Source: Flavobacterium sp. WC2421
GTDB lineage: Bacteria; Bacteroidota; Bacteroidia; Flavobacteriales; Flavobacteriaceae
NCBI RefSeq assembly: GCF_040822115.1
Contig: NZ_CP162004.1
Location: 2,356,001 to 2,420,000, forward strand
Direction of reading: 5' to 3'
DNA length: 64,000 nt
Below, piece after piece: positions 29,467 to 39,038 of this stretch. Both the position numbers and the translations under genes were made by a program. The first letter of the stretch is position 1, and each line of letters starts with the position of its first letter. Under the pieces are notes generated by a model. It ran no database searches. It was not told the DNA's origin and saw nothing but the letters and a program-made list of their open reading frames with translations.

Positions 29467-30027
29467 TTAATAGTACAATCTAAAGTCAAGTAACTTACAA
29501 AGTGCATAATGTTTTTGATGCAATTCTTCTACTATTTCAACTACGTCATCGATTTCTTGACACAAGCTAAAGAAGGCTTTATCGATAGCAATACTAGGTA
29601 GTTTATACGACACTTCTCCATAGCCAGACACCGCACTTGCTCCAGTAATATCTAGAAAATATTGCGCTTCTTCGGCGCTTAAGTCTAAAACTTTTGCATT
29701 AGAAAAATGAATAATTTTGCCTTTCATTTTCCCTTCAAATAGTTCGGCTATTTCTTCAAAACTATAATAGTAATCATTGAGACAGATATTATTTCGTTCT
29801 CCAGGCATCACTAAATAGATAATCTCATAATCCTTAAAATTATGATCGTGATAAAGTAAAGCACTTAAACTTTCTTCTAATCCTTCAATCGTATCGCAGG
29901 TTTTATATATGCTAGAAATCCCTTCTTCAAGGGCCAATTGTTCTAAGTTTTTAACTACTTCAGTAGCAGTTGTAATTTCTACATCTCGAACTCCTTCGAG
30001 GCAGAAAATAAATTTATCCTGATCCAT
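29467..30027 (-). CDS. DUF6642-like caspase-fold protein, probably without catalytic residues
   Basis: 186 residues. The pattern resembles CHAT/clostripain-like folds: a first strand FIFCLEGV, then EIIYLVMPGERNNICL, where catalytic relatives have HGE, then KIIHFSNAKVLDLS, where relatives have a Cys, then GASAVSGYGE. From memory this matches the DUF6642 family. If the alignment is right, both the His and the Cys are replaced here (Pro in LVMPGE, Asn-Ala in SNAK), so the protein would be a dead protease or a binding module. It stands alone between the 2H gene and the alcohol dehydrogenase cluster. Confidence 0.5.
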   Translation of the reverse strand: MDQDKFIFCLEGVRDVEITTATEVVKNLEQLALEEGISSIYKTCDTIEGLEESLSALLYHDHNFKDYEIIYLVMPGERNNICLNDYYYSFEEIAELFEGKMKGKIIHFSNAKVLDLSAEEAQYFLDITGASAVSGYGEVSYKLPSIAIDKAFFSLCQEIDDVVEIVEELHQKHYALCKLLDFRLYY

Positions 30028-30164
30028 TGTTGTTTTTTAAGGAGGTAGTTTATCTAAAAGCAAAGATATGTTTTTATGGAGAAAAAAGAGACTAGAAGTG
30101 TGGCTTTAGGAGCCTTAATTTTTACTTGTTTTATTAAATAAAAATATCTTTTTTGATACAATTT

Positions 30165-30213
30165 TAAAAATAATAATCCCAAACACAATAAAAAAATAGT
30201 GTTTGGGATTATT
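30165..30213 (-). terminator. Terminator of the alcohol dehydrogenase cluster
   Basis: A perfect 15-bp inverted repeat, AATAATCCCAAACAC (30172-30186) and its complement (30199-30213), with a 12-base loop. On the minus strand it is followed by ATTTTTAAAA. It lies 20 bases after the dehydrogenase stop. Confidence 0.82.
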
Positions 30214-30232
30214 AATAAAAATAGGATCGATA

Positions 30233-31291
30233 TTATGCTTTCAAAGAAGCCATATCAATCACAAAACGATATTTTATATCACTTTTTAACATTCTTTCAT
30301 ACGCTTTGTTGATATCTTGCATTTTGATAATTTCAATTTCAGATACAATGTTGTGTTCTCCACAAAAATCTAACATTTCTTGTGTTTCGGCAATTCCACC
30401 AATTAAAGAACCCGCGATTGATTTTCTTCCCATGATCATTGGAACCGTATTTAAAAAAGGATCTAATGGTCCTAAATAACCAACTAAAACTATAGTTCCA
30501 CTATAATTCAAAGTAGCAACATAAGGATTAATATCATGAATGTTAGGGACAGTATCAATAATTAAATCAAATTCGCCGGTTACAGCATTCATTTGGTCTT
30601 CATCGGTTGAGATGACAACATTATGGGCTCCTAAATCTTTTGCATCTTGTATTTTATCTAGAGTTCTTGAAAACAAGGTTACTTCTGCTCCTAAACCTTT
30701 AGCTAATTTTACAGCCATGTGTCCAAGTCCACCTAAACCTACAACGGCAACTTTACTTCCTTTACCTACTTTCCAATGTTTTAATGGTGACCAAGTGGTA
30801 ATTCCGGCACAAAGTAATGGCGCAACGGCAGCCAAGTCTAGGTTAGCTGGTACTTTTAATACAAAGTGTTCATCTACAACCACTTTTTCAGAATAACCAC
30901 CAAAAGTATGACCTCCCAAATGTTTGTCAGGACCGTTGTAAGTTCCAACCCAGCCATTAGAACAATATTGCTCTAAATCATTTTTACAACTATCACAAGT
31001 GCTGCAAGAACCTACAAGGCAACCAACACCTGCTAAATCGCCTACTTTTAATTTAGTCACTTCACTACCTACTTTGGTAATTCTTCCTACTATTTCGTGA
31101 CCAGGTACTGCGGGATATAGTGTTCCTCCCCAGTCGTTTCGAGCGGTATGCAAATCGGAGTGGCAAACCCCACAATATAATATTTCTATTTCTATATCTT
31201 TTTCAGAAACTGCTCTTCGGTTAATGTTTAATTCTTTTAAGTCCGCATCTTTATCTGCAGCACCATAAGCTTTAACTTGAGTTGTGTTCAT
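30233..31291 (-). CDS. Zinc-dependent NAD(P) alcohol dehydrogenase
   Basis: 352 residues of the medium-chain dehydrogenase family, closest in pattern to the cinnamyl alcohol dehydrogenase/YahK group. Catalytic zinc ligands lie in CGVCHSDLHTA and PGHEIVGR, structural zinc Cys in CSTCDSCKNDLEQYC, and the cofactor site in VVGLGGLGHMAVKLAKGLGA. It should reduce aldehydes or oxidise alcohols in the cytoplasm. It follows the cupin/CMD gene by 10 bases, so the two are co-transcribed. Confidence 0.93.
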   Translation of the reverse strand: MNTTQVKAYGAADKDADLKELNINRRAVSEKDIEIEILYCGVCHSDLHTARNDWGGTLYPAVPGHEIVGRITKVGSEVTKLKVGDLAGVGCLVGSCSTCDSCKNDLEQYCSNGWVGTYNGPDKHLGGHTFGGYSEKVVVDEHFVLKVPANLDLAAVAPLLCAGITTWSPLKHWKVGKGSKVAVVGLGGLGHMAVKLAKGLGAEVTLFSRTLDKIQDAKDLGAHNVVISTDEDQMNAVTGEFDLIIDTVPNIHDINPYVATLNYSGTIVLVGYLGPLDPFLNTVPMIMGRKSIAGSLIGGIAETQEMLDFCGEHNIVSEIEIIKMQDINKAYERMLKSDIKYRFVIDMASLKA

Positions 31292-31301
31292 ATCTTGTGT
31301 T

Positions 31302-32474
31302 TTAATTATTATTTATAGGTAAAATTTCATTCAAACAATTAATGGCATTTAATGTACGTGGATAGCCCACATAGGGCAATAATTGTGTCATTAGATTAAT
31401 AAGGATATTCCTGTCATTCCCAACATTAATATTCCCAGTAATATGCCCCTTTATTTGGTTTTCACTGCCTCCTAATGCAATAAGAAAAGAAAGTGTTATC
31501 ATTTCTCGAGTTTTAATATCCAAACCATCTCTAGTGATATAATCGCCAAAACAATTGGCAGATAAATAGTGTTGAATGTGTAATAAATCTTTGGGCGAGT
31601 TTTTATACATCTTATCTATTTGGTCGCCGAAAATTTCCTTTTGTTTGGCCAATCCTTTTTCCAGTCTATTTTCTGGAGTAGTGGTAGATTGACTTTCTAA
31701 AGGTAAAGAAATATTCCGTTCGATAAAAATTTCATTGGTAGCATTTATAAAATCAATCACCTTAGAAATACCTACATAGGGAACAGATTGATATAGAACT
31801 TCTTTTATTTCAATTGGAGATATACCAACATTCAAGGCTGCATTTAGATGCAAACGGTACTCAGTCAAGGCATGGCTACCTATTGTAGAAGCCATAATCA
31901 TCAGTACTCTTGTTTTGACATCGATCGTATCGTGGTTAATGACTTCGTCAAAAGCAAAATTGTCAAATATCTCAATCAAATCTGGATCCGTTTCTTTTAC
32001 CTTCGAAATATGATTAGGCCATAATTCTTCATGATTCATTATAGCGGCTGGTGTTAATTTGTTTTCTACTTCATAAACAGGGGCTTTAAAAGTATTATAC
32101 TCTTCATTACTTACGGCTTGTAGCCAGTCTGTTGTATCTTTATCAAATTCTGGAACTAGTGCAATATGACGCATCGCACTGTTATGAGAAGCTCCGTGCC
32201 AATGTGTTATATTTTTTGGAATTTTGACAACATCTCCTTTTTGGATTAGTTGAATGGGTTTGCCGAGCTCTTGATAGTATCCAATACCTTCAATAACAAA
32301 CAATATTTGGCCGCTGGTATGGCTGTGCCAATTGGTTCTTGCTTTCTTTTCAAAAGATATTGTTCCCATATTAATGTTATATCCTTCATCGGGTATTACA
32401 TTCATATTGACCCAAACGGTTCCAGTGAAATAGTCCTTTGGAGCAGCTACTCCTTTATCTATAAATGTTGTCAT
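31302..32474 (-). CDS. Cupin and double carboxymuconolactone decarboxylase domain protein
   Basis: 390 residues. An N-terminal cupin (about 20-125) has the metal-binding HSHTSGQILFVIEGIGYYQ and a second motif with ITHWHGA. Two carboxymuconolactone decarboxylase-like domains follow, about 150-255 (TRVLMIMASTIGSHALTEY) and 280-388 (TREMITLSFLIALGGSENQI). Neither has the CxxC of AhpD-type peroxidases. Such fusions are widespread beside AraC regulators and dehydrogenases and are probably involved in handling lactones, quinones or other reactive carbonyl compounds; the true substrate is unknown. Confidence 0.87.
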   Translation of the reverse strand: MTTFIDKGVAAPKDYFTGTVWVNMNVIPDEGYNINMGTISFEKKARTNWHSHTSGQILFVIEGIGYYQELGKPIQLIQKGDVVKIPKNITHWHGASHNSAMRHIALVPEFDKDTTDWLQAVSNEEYNTFKAPVYEVENKLTPAAIMNHEELWPNHISKVKETDPDLIEIFDNFAFDEVINHDTIDVKTRVLMIMASTIGSHALTEYRLHLNAALNVGISPIEIKEVLYQSVPYVGISKVIDFINATNEIFIERNISLPLESQSTTTPENRLEKGLAKQKEIFGDQIDKMYKNSPKDLLHIQHYLSANCFGDYITRDGLDIKTREMITLSFLIALGGSENQIKGHITGNINVGNDRNILINLMTQLLPYVGYPRTLNAINCLNEILPINNN

Positions 32475-32539
32475 TTTATTTATTTGTTTTCTGTTTAGGG
32501 ATGATTACAACAATAGTTTAATCTAATGTAAAAAGAAAA

Positions 32540-33379
32540 TTATTCTGGTTTAGGAGCCAATTCACCATACCAATAGGCAGAAGTTACACCACCATCCATT
32601 AAGAAATCACTTCCTGTGATAAAAGCACCGTCTCTCCCCATCAATAAAGCGCCTACTACGCCCACTTCATCTGGTGTACCGGCTCTTCCGGCAGGCGAAA
32701 TTGCTAGCATTTTTCGATAGCCCTCTCCGCGAGGTCCATTCAATTCGTCGTTTGCAAGTGGTGTAATAATTATTCCCGGACTGATTGTATTGATCCGGGC
32801 TCCTCGTTTTCCCCAACGTACGGCTTCGGCCTTTACTCGTAATAAATTTCCTCTTTTGGATAATTGGTAAGCAAATAAGGAACTATCTACAGCATCTGAT
32901 TGTAAAAATGGAAGCGATAGCAATTCCTCTGTTGGGGTGGTTGCCAATGCTTTATCTTGTTCAGGGGTTAATGATGGCAATCGATGTCCTGATTGGGAAG
33001 CAATTACTACTCCTGAACCTCCATCTTCAATTACATGACCAAATTCTTCCAAGATTAATGCTGTTCCATATAAATCTACTTTGAATATAGTGACAGGTGA
33101 GGCTTGCGATGGAGAAACTCCTGCAGCATGTATCAGTCCTGTAACGCCACCAATTGCTGTTGCAGTTTCAACAAGGTCTTGAACCGATTTTCTGGAGGAT
33201 ACATCAACAATTGTCGTGCTCACAACAAAGCCTGCTTCGCTTAGAACTTTAGCGGCTGTTTCATTATTTTCTTGATATAAGTCAGCTAGTAAAATATGAT
33301 TTCCAGCACCTACACGTCTCGCAATGGCTTGACCAATAGAGCCTGCACCAATAACTACAATTACGTTAACTTTTTTCAT
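32540..33379 (-). CDS. Short-chain dehydrogenase/reductase
   Basis: 279 residues from ATG 33379. The frame is open to another ATG at 33433, but the SDR fold begins right after MKKVNVIVVIGAGSIGQAIA, so the inner start is preferred. The cofactor motif is GAGSIGQ, the catalytic Tyr-x3-Lys is in FAYQLSKRGN, and RINTISPGIIITPL is the typical region after it. It should reduce a carbonyl with NAD(P)H. The likely partners are the cupin/CMD protein and the dehydrogenase, 65 bases downstream, and the divergent AraC regulator. Confidence 0.9.
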   Translation of the reverse strand: MKKVNVIVVIGAGSIGQAIARRVGAGNHILLADLYQENNETAAKVLSEAGFVVSTTIVDVSSRKSVQDLVETATAIGGVTGLIHAAGVSPSQASPVTIFKVDLYGTALILEEFGHVIEDGGSGVVIASQSGHRLPSLTPEQDKALATTPTEELLSLPFLQSDAVDSSLFAYQLSKRGNLLRVKAEAVRWGKRGARINTISPGIIITPLANDELNGPRGEGYRKMLAISPAGRAGTPDEVGVVGALLMGRDGAFITGSDFLMDGGVTSAYWYGELAPKPE

Positions 33380-33461
33380 TTTTAAAGATTTAACTCCACT
33401 CTCTTTAATTGAAATTGGCTTTACAAATATCATTTAATATGAGGATCAATTAAGCATATAA

Positions 33462-33489
33462 ATTACTGCTGTTATAACCATTATTACTG
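33462..33489. promoter_or_regulatory. Direct repeats, candidate AraC-type operator
   Basis: ATTACTG occurs at 33462-33468 and 33483-33489, 21 bp apart start to start, each followed by a GTTAT-like sequence. Spacing of two helical turns between direct half-sites is typical for AraC-family regulators. It lies in the divergent promoter region between the SDR gene and the AraC gene. Confidence 0.45.
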
Positions 33490-33555
33490 TTATTGCTTTT
33501 TTTGAAGTGCATTTTTATACCGTCTGTGTTATATTTGTATAAAGAATCAATAGCT

Positions 33556-34452
33556 ATGGACACCATTATAAAACTTGAAAACGTTAGTCAATATAATGCA
33601 TTAAAGGATATAGAAACAAAACATCCATTGATTAGTGTTTTTGATAATAAAAATACTAAAAACTTACCCAATCATTGTAAAATGCATTTTGGTTTTTATG
33701 CTATTTTTTTAAAAGCTGGGAATTGTGGGGAATTGAGATATGGTAGAAACACCTATGATTATGATGATGGCACACTGATTTTTATTAGTCCAGGGCAAGT
33801 TCTTGAAATCAATAATGAAGAAAATTATCAACCTTCAGGTTTAACACTACTTTTTCATCCTGATTTGATAAAAGGAACTGCTCTTGGTAAGAAAATGAAT
33901 CATTATTCCTTTTTTTCGTATGATTCGAATGAGGCTTTACATTTATCTTTGAAAGAACAACAAATCATTAAAGATTTATTTAGTAAACTGGAGTATGAAT
34001 TAGATCAATCCATTGATAAACATAGTAAAAGTATTATTACCAATAATATCGAGTTGCTATTAAACTATTGCATTCGATTTTATGATAGGCAATTCATCAC
34101 CAGAGAAAATATAAACACTGATATTTTATCAAAATTCGAAAACCTATTAAACGATTATTTCCAGTCAGAAACTACACAAGAATTAGGGTTGCCTTCTGTT
34201 GGGTATTTTGCAGATCGTTTGCATCTTTCTCCCAACTATTTTGGGGATTTAATTAAAAAAGAAACGGGAAAATCGGCGCAGGAACACATGCAACTAAAAT
34301 TGATTGATGTGGCCAAGGAAAAGATTTTTGATACTGAAAAATCAATTAGTCAAATCGCTTTTGAACTCGGTTTTAAATACCCTCAGCATTTTAATCGTAT
34401 GTTTAAAAAAAGTACTGGCTTTACGCCAAATGAATATAGAATGATGAATTAA
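33556..34452 (+). CDS. AraC family transcriptional regulator
   Basis: 298 residues from ATG 33556; an upstream in-frame ATG at 33493 would add 21 residues over the promoter and the divergent repeats, so it is unlikely. The N-terminal part (about 30-130) is a cupin-like ligand domain with GTLIFISPGQVLEI. The C-terminal two helix-turn-helix units have LHLSPNYFGDLIKKETGKSA and ISQIAFELGFKYPQHFNRMF. It is divergent from the SDR/cupin/dehydrogenase genes and is expected to activate them in response to a small molecule. Confidence 0.92.
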   Translation: MDTIIKLENVSQYNALKDIETKHPLISVFDNKNTKNLPNHCKMHFGFYAIFLKAGNCGELRYGRNTYDYDDGTLIFISPGQVLEINNEENYQPSGLTLLFHPDLIKGTALGKKMNHYSFFSYDSNEALHLSLKEQQIIKDLFSKLEYELDQSIDKHSKSIITNNIELLLNYCIRFYDRQFITRENINTDILSKFENLLNDYFQSETTQELGLPSVGYFADRLHLSPNYFGDLIKKETGKSAQEHMQLKLIDVAKEKIFDTEKSISQIAFELGFKYPQHFNRMFKKSTGFTPNEYRMMN

Positions 34453-34581
34453 TGGTGTGCTCCTTACGTACTAATTTTTGTTAGTTTCATTTTATTGTTT
34501 GCCAATAACTATTTTACTTAAAATTATTTATTTGTAAGTTAGCACTGGCAATTACCACATTATTTATTAAATCTTACTATT

Positions 34582-35063
34582 ATGAAAAATTCGGGTCTGT
34601 TTTGTTTGTTGTTGACTTGTATTGCACTCGGAAGCTGTAAAAACAATCAAAGCGAAAATGGTGGAGAAGGCAGTCAAGTAAAGGCTGAAAAACCTATAAG
34701 TGTAACCACTTATAGAGCAGTATATGAACAAGATACAATTGACTTGAAAGTGAATACTTTGAAAAGTGGAAAAATAACAGGCGATATGGAAATGAAAATT
34801 TTAATATGCCAAAAAAAACAGGAAAAATAGCGGGCGAATTCCGTGGAGATACTTTATTTGCTAGCTATACTTTTTATCAAGGTGGATATGAAAAAAAAAC
34901 ATACAAGAATCCTATGGCTTTTCTTAAAAATAAAGAAGAACTTATTTTAGGTAACGGAAAAATTGAAACTACGATGGGAGCTTCTTATTTTATTAAAGGA
35001 GAACCAATAGATTTTGAACGCGTAAAATACAAATTTGCTAAGTTGGAAGATGTCAAAATTTAA
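34582..35063 (+). pseudogene. Frameshifted lipoprotein
   Basis: Two overlapping frames form one protein. Frame one (34582-34830) has a lipoprotein signal ending LGSCKNN and reads to GDMEMK. Frame two (from the codons before 34806 to 35063) reads NMPKKTGKIAGEFRGDTLF to the end. Adding a single A to the run of four A at about 34794-34797 joins them as MEMKNFNMPKKTGKIAGEF with no gap, for about 160 residues. It is therefore either a one-base deletion in a homopolymer or a sequencing error. The family is an uncharacterised Bacteroidota envelope lipoprotein. Confidence 0.75.
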
Positions 35064-35197
35064 CCATTAAATAGAGGGGGAGTTCCCTATTTTTAATTTG
35101 GACTCTGTTACAAACTATTTAAATATTCAATATAGGATTGAGAAAATCAAAGAAAATCATTCAGGTTTTATTTGATGATCTTTTTCCAAATTAAAAT

Positions 35198-35229
35198 AAT
35201 GCCTGATCCGTTTGGAACAGGCATTTTTA
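35198..35229. terminator. Bidirectional terminator
   Basis: AATGCCTG (35198-35205) pairs with CAGGCATT (35218-35225) around a 12-base loop. T tracts follow on both strands, so it can end both the lipoprotein gene and nagB, which are convergent. Confidence 0.8.
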
Positions 35230-35269
35230 TTAATGTCTCACTTTGAGAAATAATTACAATTTACTTAAA

Positions 35270-37207
35270 TTAATAATCAAAACGTTTAAACGCTTCAATG
35301 GCTTCGTATTCAGCTAAACCTAAATCATCATAAAGTTTTGCAGTATTTTTGTTGCGATCTTCGGCTCGTACCCAAAATTCTCTTGAGTCGTTTCCTTGAA
35401 ACATTACTCTGTCTTTTTGGGATTGATGGTATAAAATCGCATGTCTTTTTAATAAAACTTCATCAGGACTTAGTGGAACAGCCATATCTATTTCGTGGAT
35501 ATCCCATTCATGCCAAGCACCTCGGTACAACCATAACCAACAGTCATTCATAAATGGTTTTGTTTTTAGAACTGCCATAGCGGCAAATATTGCATTCAAA
35601 CAAACTTCATGAGTACCATGCGGATCCGCTAAATCTCCAGCAGCAAAAACTTGATGTGGTTTAATTTTTTCGATGATGCCCATAACAATAGTAATATCTT
35701 CAGCACCCAATGGATTTTTCTTTACTCGGCCAGTTTCATAAAAAGGAAGGTCTAAAAAGTGTGTGTTTTCATCTTTTAAACCAATGTATCTAGTTGCTGC
35801 ATAGGATTCACGACGTCTGATAAGCCCTTTTAACTTTCTAACTTCAATAGAATCAATTTCATTTTCAGTTTTGTTATTAATGAAATTAATTACCGCTGGA
35901 AAGTCAATATTACAATCGCTTCCTCCAATGAAATCATTGCAAACTTCTGCAAATTTCAATGCTTCGTCATCAGTAACCGCTATATTTCCAGATGTTTGAT
36001 ATACAACATGAACATCATGACCTTGTTTTATCAGTTTAGAAAAAGTTCCACCCATTGAAATTACATCATCATCTGGATGTGGACTAAAAAGGATGATTCT
36101 TTTTTTGGCAGGATTAGCTCTTTCGGGTCTGTGAGAATCATCAGTATTTGGTTTTCCCCCTGGCCACCCAGTTATTGTATGTTGCAATACATTGAACATA
36201 TTTATATTCAAATCATAAGCAGAACCTTCTTGTGCCAAAAGATCCGACATTCCATTGTTGTTGTAATCTCTGTCAGTCAGTTTTAATATAGATTGTTTTG
36301 TTTCTTGGCAAAGCCAAACAATTGCTTTATTTCTTAATTCTGTTGTCCAAATGCATTCTCCAACTAACCAAGGCGTTTTAAAACGAGTTAATTCAGAGGC
36401 AGCTGGTTGGTCTAAAACGAAAGTCGCATTAACATGATTTTGCAAAAATGTAGCAGGAATTTCGGAACTAATATCTCCTTGAATAGTTCTCTTAATGATG
36501 GAGGCTTTGTTTTGACCCCAAGCCATTAATACAATTCTTTTGGATCTTAAAATTGTAGAAACTCCCATTGTAATCGCTCTTTTAGGAACGTTATCAATCC
36601 CATTAAAATCAGATGAAGCATCTATTCGTGTGATATGATCTAAAGTAATGATTCGAGTTCCTGAATTGATATGGGATCCTGGTTCATTGAAACCAACGTG
36701 TCCTGTACGACCAATTCCCAATAATTGAAAATCAAGCCCTCCGGCATTTTTAATTTTCATTTCATAATCAACACAATATTGATTCAACTCATCAATGGCT
36801 ACCGTTCCGTCCGGAACATTTATATTCTCTGGTCTAATATCAACATGATTAAAAAGATGTTGATGCATGAAATAGTGGTAACTGTTGTTGTTTTCTTTTT
36901 TCATTGGATAATATTCATCCAAATTGAAAGTCACTACATTATTAAAGCTAAGTCCTTCTTCTTTATACATTCGAACCAATTCTTCATAGACTTTTATAGG
37001 AGAAGAACCAGTAGCTAGGCCAAGTACACAGGATTTATTTTCGGCTTGTTTGGATCTAATTAATGTTGCTATTTCTTGTGCAACAATTTTTGATGCTTCA
37101 ACTGAATTTTTAAAAATCTCATTGTGGATTTTCTCGAATCTAGTTTCTTCAAATTTTCCAACACTTTTATAGCTGATGTCAGGTTTAATTTCTAAAATAC
37201 TTTTCAT
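35270..37207 (-). CDS. nagB: Glucosamine-6-phosphate deaminase fused to a PIG-L deacetylase domain
   Basis: 645 residues. Residues 1-280 are NagB, with LGLATGSSPIKVYEELVRMY, VTFNLDEYYP and GIGRTGHVGFNEPGSHIN. Residues about 365-560 are a PIG-L/LmbE-like domain with the zinc motif FSPHPDDDVISMGG and a later DPHGTHE. NagB converts glucosamine 6-phosphate into fructose 6-phosphate and ammonia; the PIG-L part may remove acetyl groups. This fusion is usual in Bacteroidota. It is followed by the truncated nagA, with which it would normally form an amino-sugar degradation pair. Confidence 0.92.
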   Translation of the reverse strand: MKSILEIKPDISYKSVGKFEETRFEKIHNEIFKNSVEASKIVAQEIATLIRSKQAENKSCVLGLATGSSPIKVYEELVRMYKEEGLSFNNVVTFNLDEYYPMKKENNNSYHYFMHQHLFNHVDIRPENINVPDGTVAIDELNQYCVDYEMKIKNAGGLDFQLLGIGRTGHVGFNEPGSHINSGTRIITLDHITRIDASSDFNGIDNVPKRAITMGVSTILRSKRIVLMAWGQNKASIIKRTIQGDISSEIPATFLQNHVNATFVLDQPAASELTRFKTPWLVGECIWTTELRNKAIVWLCQETKQSILKLTDRDYNNNGMSDLLAQEGSAYDLNINMFNVLQHTITGWPGGKPNTDDSHRPERANPAKKRIILFSPHPDDDVISMGGTFSKLIKQGHDVHVVYQTSGNIAVTDDEALKFAEVCNDFIGGSDCNIDFPAVINFINNKTENEIDSIEVRKLKGLIRRRESYAATRYIGLKDENTHFLDLPFYETGRVKKNPLGAEDITIVMGIIEKIKPHQVFAAGDLADPHGTHEVCLNAIFAAMAVLKTKPFMNDCWLWLYRGAWHEWDIHEIDMAVPLSPDEVLLKRHAILYHQSQKDRVMFQGNDSREFWVRAEDRNKNTAKLYDDLGLAEYEAIEAFKRFDY

Positions 37208-37270
37208 TTTTTTTTATTTTGAGTTAGTTATGTAGTTACTTTTTTTATTAACATCTTTGATATTAAAGTG

Positions 37271-37915
37271 TTAAATCAGATTATAATTTAATGTTTCTAT
37301 TATTGACAGATTATCATTAAATGTGACAAAACTTGCTGGAAATCCAGATTTGATTTTACCCACATGATCCTCCATATTAATAGCGCTTGCTACACGGCAC
37401 GTAGCCATTTTGATAGCCTCGTCAGCAGATACATGAAGATGATTAAATGCATTTTGCACGGCTTCTTCCATCGAAATGCTTGCGCCGGCCAAATTACCTT
37501 CTTCATTTCCATAAAAACCATTGTCGAGATGGGCATCAAAACTATCCCATTTAAAATTGGCAACTTTTCGCCCTAAAAAGGCAGCATCGCTAATTAGAAA
37601 GAATTTATCCTTCTTTAATTTGTAAGCCACACTTGCTGCGGCATAATCACAATGGGCACCATCTAAAATAATCGGAGCATAGACAGCTTCGTTTTCAAAA
37701 GTTGCACCAACCAAGCCCGGTTCCCGATGACCAAACTGGGTCATGGCATTGTATAAATGAGTTACCAGCTTAATCCCTTTTGAAAAATAATATTGTGCCT
37801 CTTTATAAGTCATAGTCGAGTGACCAGCCGAGATAACAATACCACTTTCTAATAGCATATCCAATTGCTCATCAGTAAAACATTCCGGGGCAATTGTGTT
37901 GCAAAAAATCAACAA
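37271..37915 (-). pseudogene. nagA: N-acetylglucosamine-6-phosphate deacetylase, C-terminal half only
   Basis: 214 residues against about 380-400 for complete NagA. It retains the second half of the barrel: ISAGHSTMTYKEAQ, THLYNAMTQFGHREPG, LISDAAFLG and GKIKSGFPASFVTF. The N-terminal half, with the first metal ligands, is absent. NagA-like sequence starts at about TIAPECFTDEQ (near 37900), exactly where the foreign hydrolase gene ends. No start with a clear ribosome site is visible. I infer loss of function by recombination; the missing half is not found elsewhere in the window. Confidence 0.85.
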
Positions 37916-39017
37916 TCAATTCGACAAGTTGTTCAGGTTGTTCCTGTTGCACCCAGTGACCTGCACGTTCAATGATGTGAAAGCTTTGCATTTTTGTACA
38001 AGCCTTGCGCTGCATCTGCTCCAATGCGCCTACAGGACGAAATCTTGCCCAATCGGCAATCCCTGAAATAAAGCAAGAAGGCACATCTATTGTGTGACCC
38101 GAAAAAAGTTCGAGGTCAGACCTGTTTAATCCGTTGGTAGTACAACGGTACCAGTTTAATCCTCCCTGGAAACCGGTACGTTTAAACTCCTGGGTATAGA
38201 AATCAAGGTCGTTATCCGAAAGCCATTTGGCGGCGGTTATTTCATCCTGTGAGGGCATGTAGGGAGCAACTGACTCAGGCATTGTTTTATCAAGATCCAG
38301 AACATAATAAGTCGGAAGTTTGGCGAATTCTTCCGCCGTGCCCGAGGTAAGTGCAAATGGTTTATTCGGACTCCAGTCGGCACTCTTTACATGAAAGTAA
38401 GCCCGCTGAAAATTGTGCAGACCCTGTTTGGAATTCAGCATGTCATTATTGGCACTTCTTGTTGAGAAATAAGTGGTACTGTCCTTACGGGGTCTTGCTA
38501 ATAATTTAAGTGGATCTTGAGCTGGTGGCGCTGTTTGTAGATTCGTTGAAGCTTGAACGCCAACGCCAAAGGGTAAAGGTGGCACTCCACCGAATGGGCA
38601 ACTTAGAATAACAACTGACCGAAAAAAATCTGGTCTAACAAGAGCGCAATAAGCCGCTACTGTCGCACCCACATCGTGTCCGACTACAGCGTAAACCGAA
38701 TCATGCCCCATAGCCATCATCAAACCGAGAGCATCTCGGGAGAGTTCATGCGTCCTGAAAGAGGCGAAATTGCCATCATAATTGTCATCCCAACCTGTTG
38801 TGCGTCCATACCCCCGCAAATCGGGAGCGATTACATGGTAACCCGCAGCAGCCAGTGGAAGCATTACTTTCCTCCAACTGAAGGCAAGTTCTGGAAATCC
38901 GTGCAGCAGAAGTAAAGCAGGGCGTTTTGGTGTTTCAAAACCAGCTTCCAGTACATGCACTGTCAGTCCATTAACTCCGGTAACATATCGTTCGCGTATT
39001 CCTTCCGGCAGGTTCAT
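37872..39017 (-). CDS. Epoxide hydrolase-type alpha/beta hydrolase
   Basis: 381 residues. The oxyanion motif is LLLHGFPELAFSWRKV, the nucleophile Asp is in VVGHDVGATVAAY, and the catalytic His is in IERAGHWVQQEQPEQ, all as in epoxide hydrolases. The gene is visibly richer in G and C than its neighbours, which points to transfer from another organism. Its last residues CPGMFY and its stop are read out of frame from nagA, so its native 3' end was lost at the junction. In the same frame 141 bases upstream is a signal peptide coding start, cut off by one TAA. Control by the adjacent TetR protein is likely. Confidence 0.85.
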   Translation of the reverse strand: MNLPEGIRERYVTGVNGLTVHVLEAGFETPKRPALLLLHGFPELAFSWRKVMLPLAAAGYHVIAPDLRGYGRTTGWDDNYDGNFASFRTHELSRDALGLMMAMGHDSVYAVVGHDVGATVAAYCALVRPDFFRSVVILSCPFGGVPPLPFGVGVQASTNLQTAPPAQDPLKLLARPRKDSTTYFSTRSANNDMLNSKQGLHNFQRAYFHVKSADWSPNKPFALTSGTAEEFAKLPTYYVLDLDKTMPESVAPYMPSQDEITAAKWLSDNDLDFYTQEFKRTGFQGGLNWYRCTTNGLNRSDLELFSGHTIDVPSCFISGIADWARFRPVGALEQMQRKACTKMQSFHIIERAGHWVQQEQPEQLVELIVDFLQHNCPGMFY

Positions 39018-39038
39018 GTCCTTTATTGAATCTTGTGT

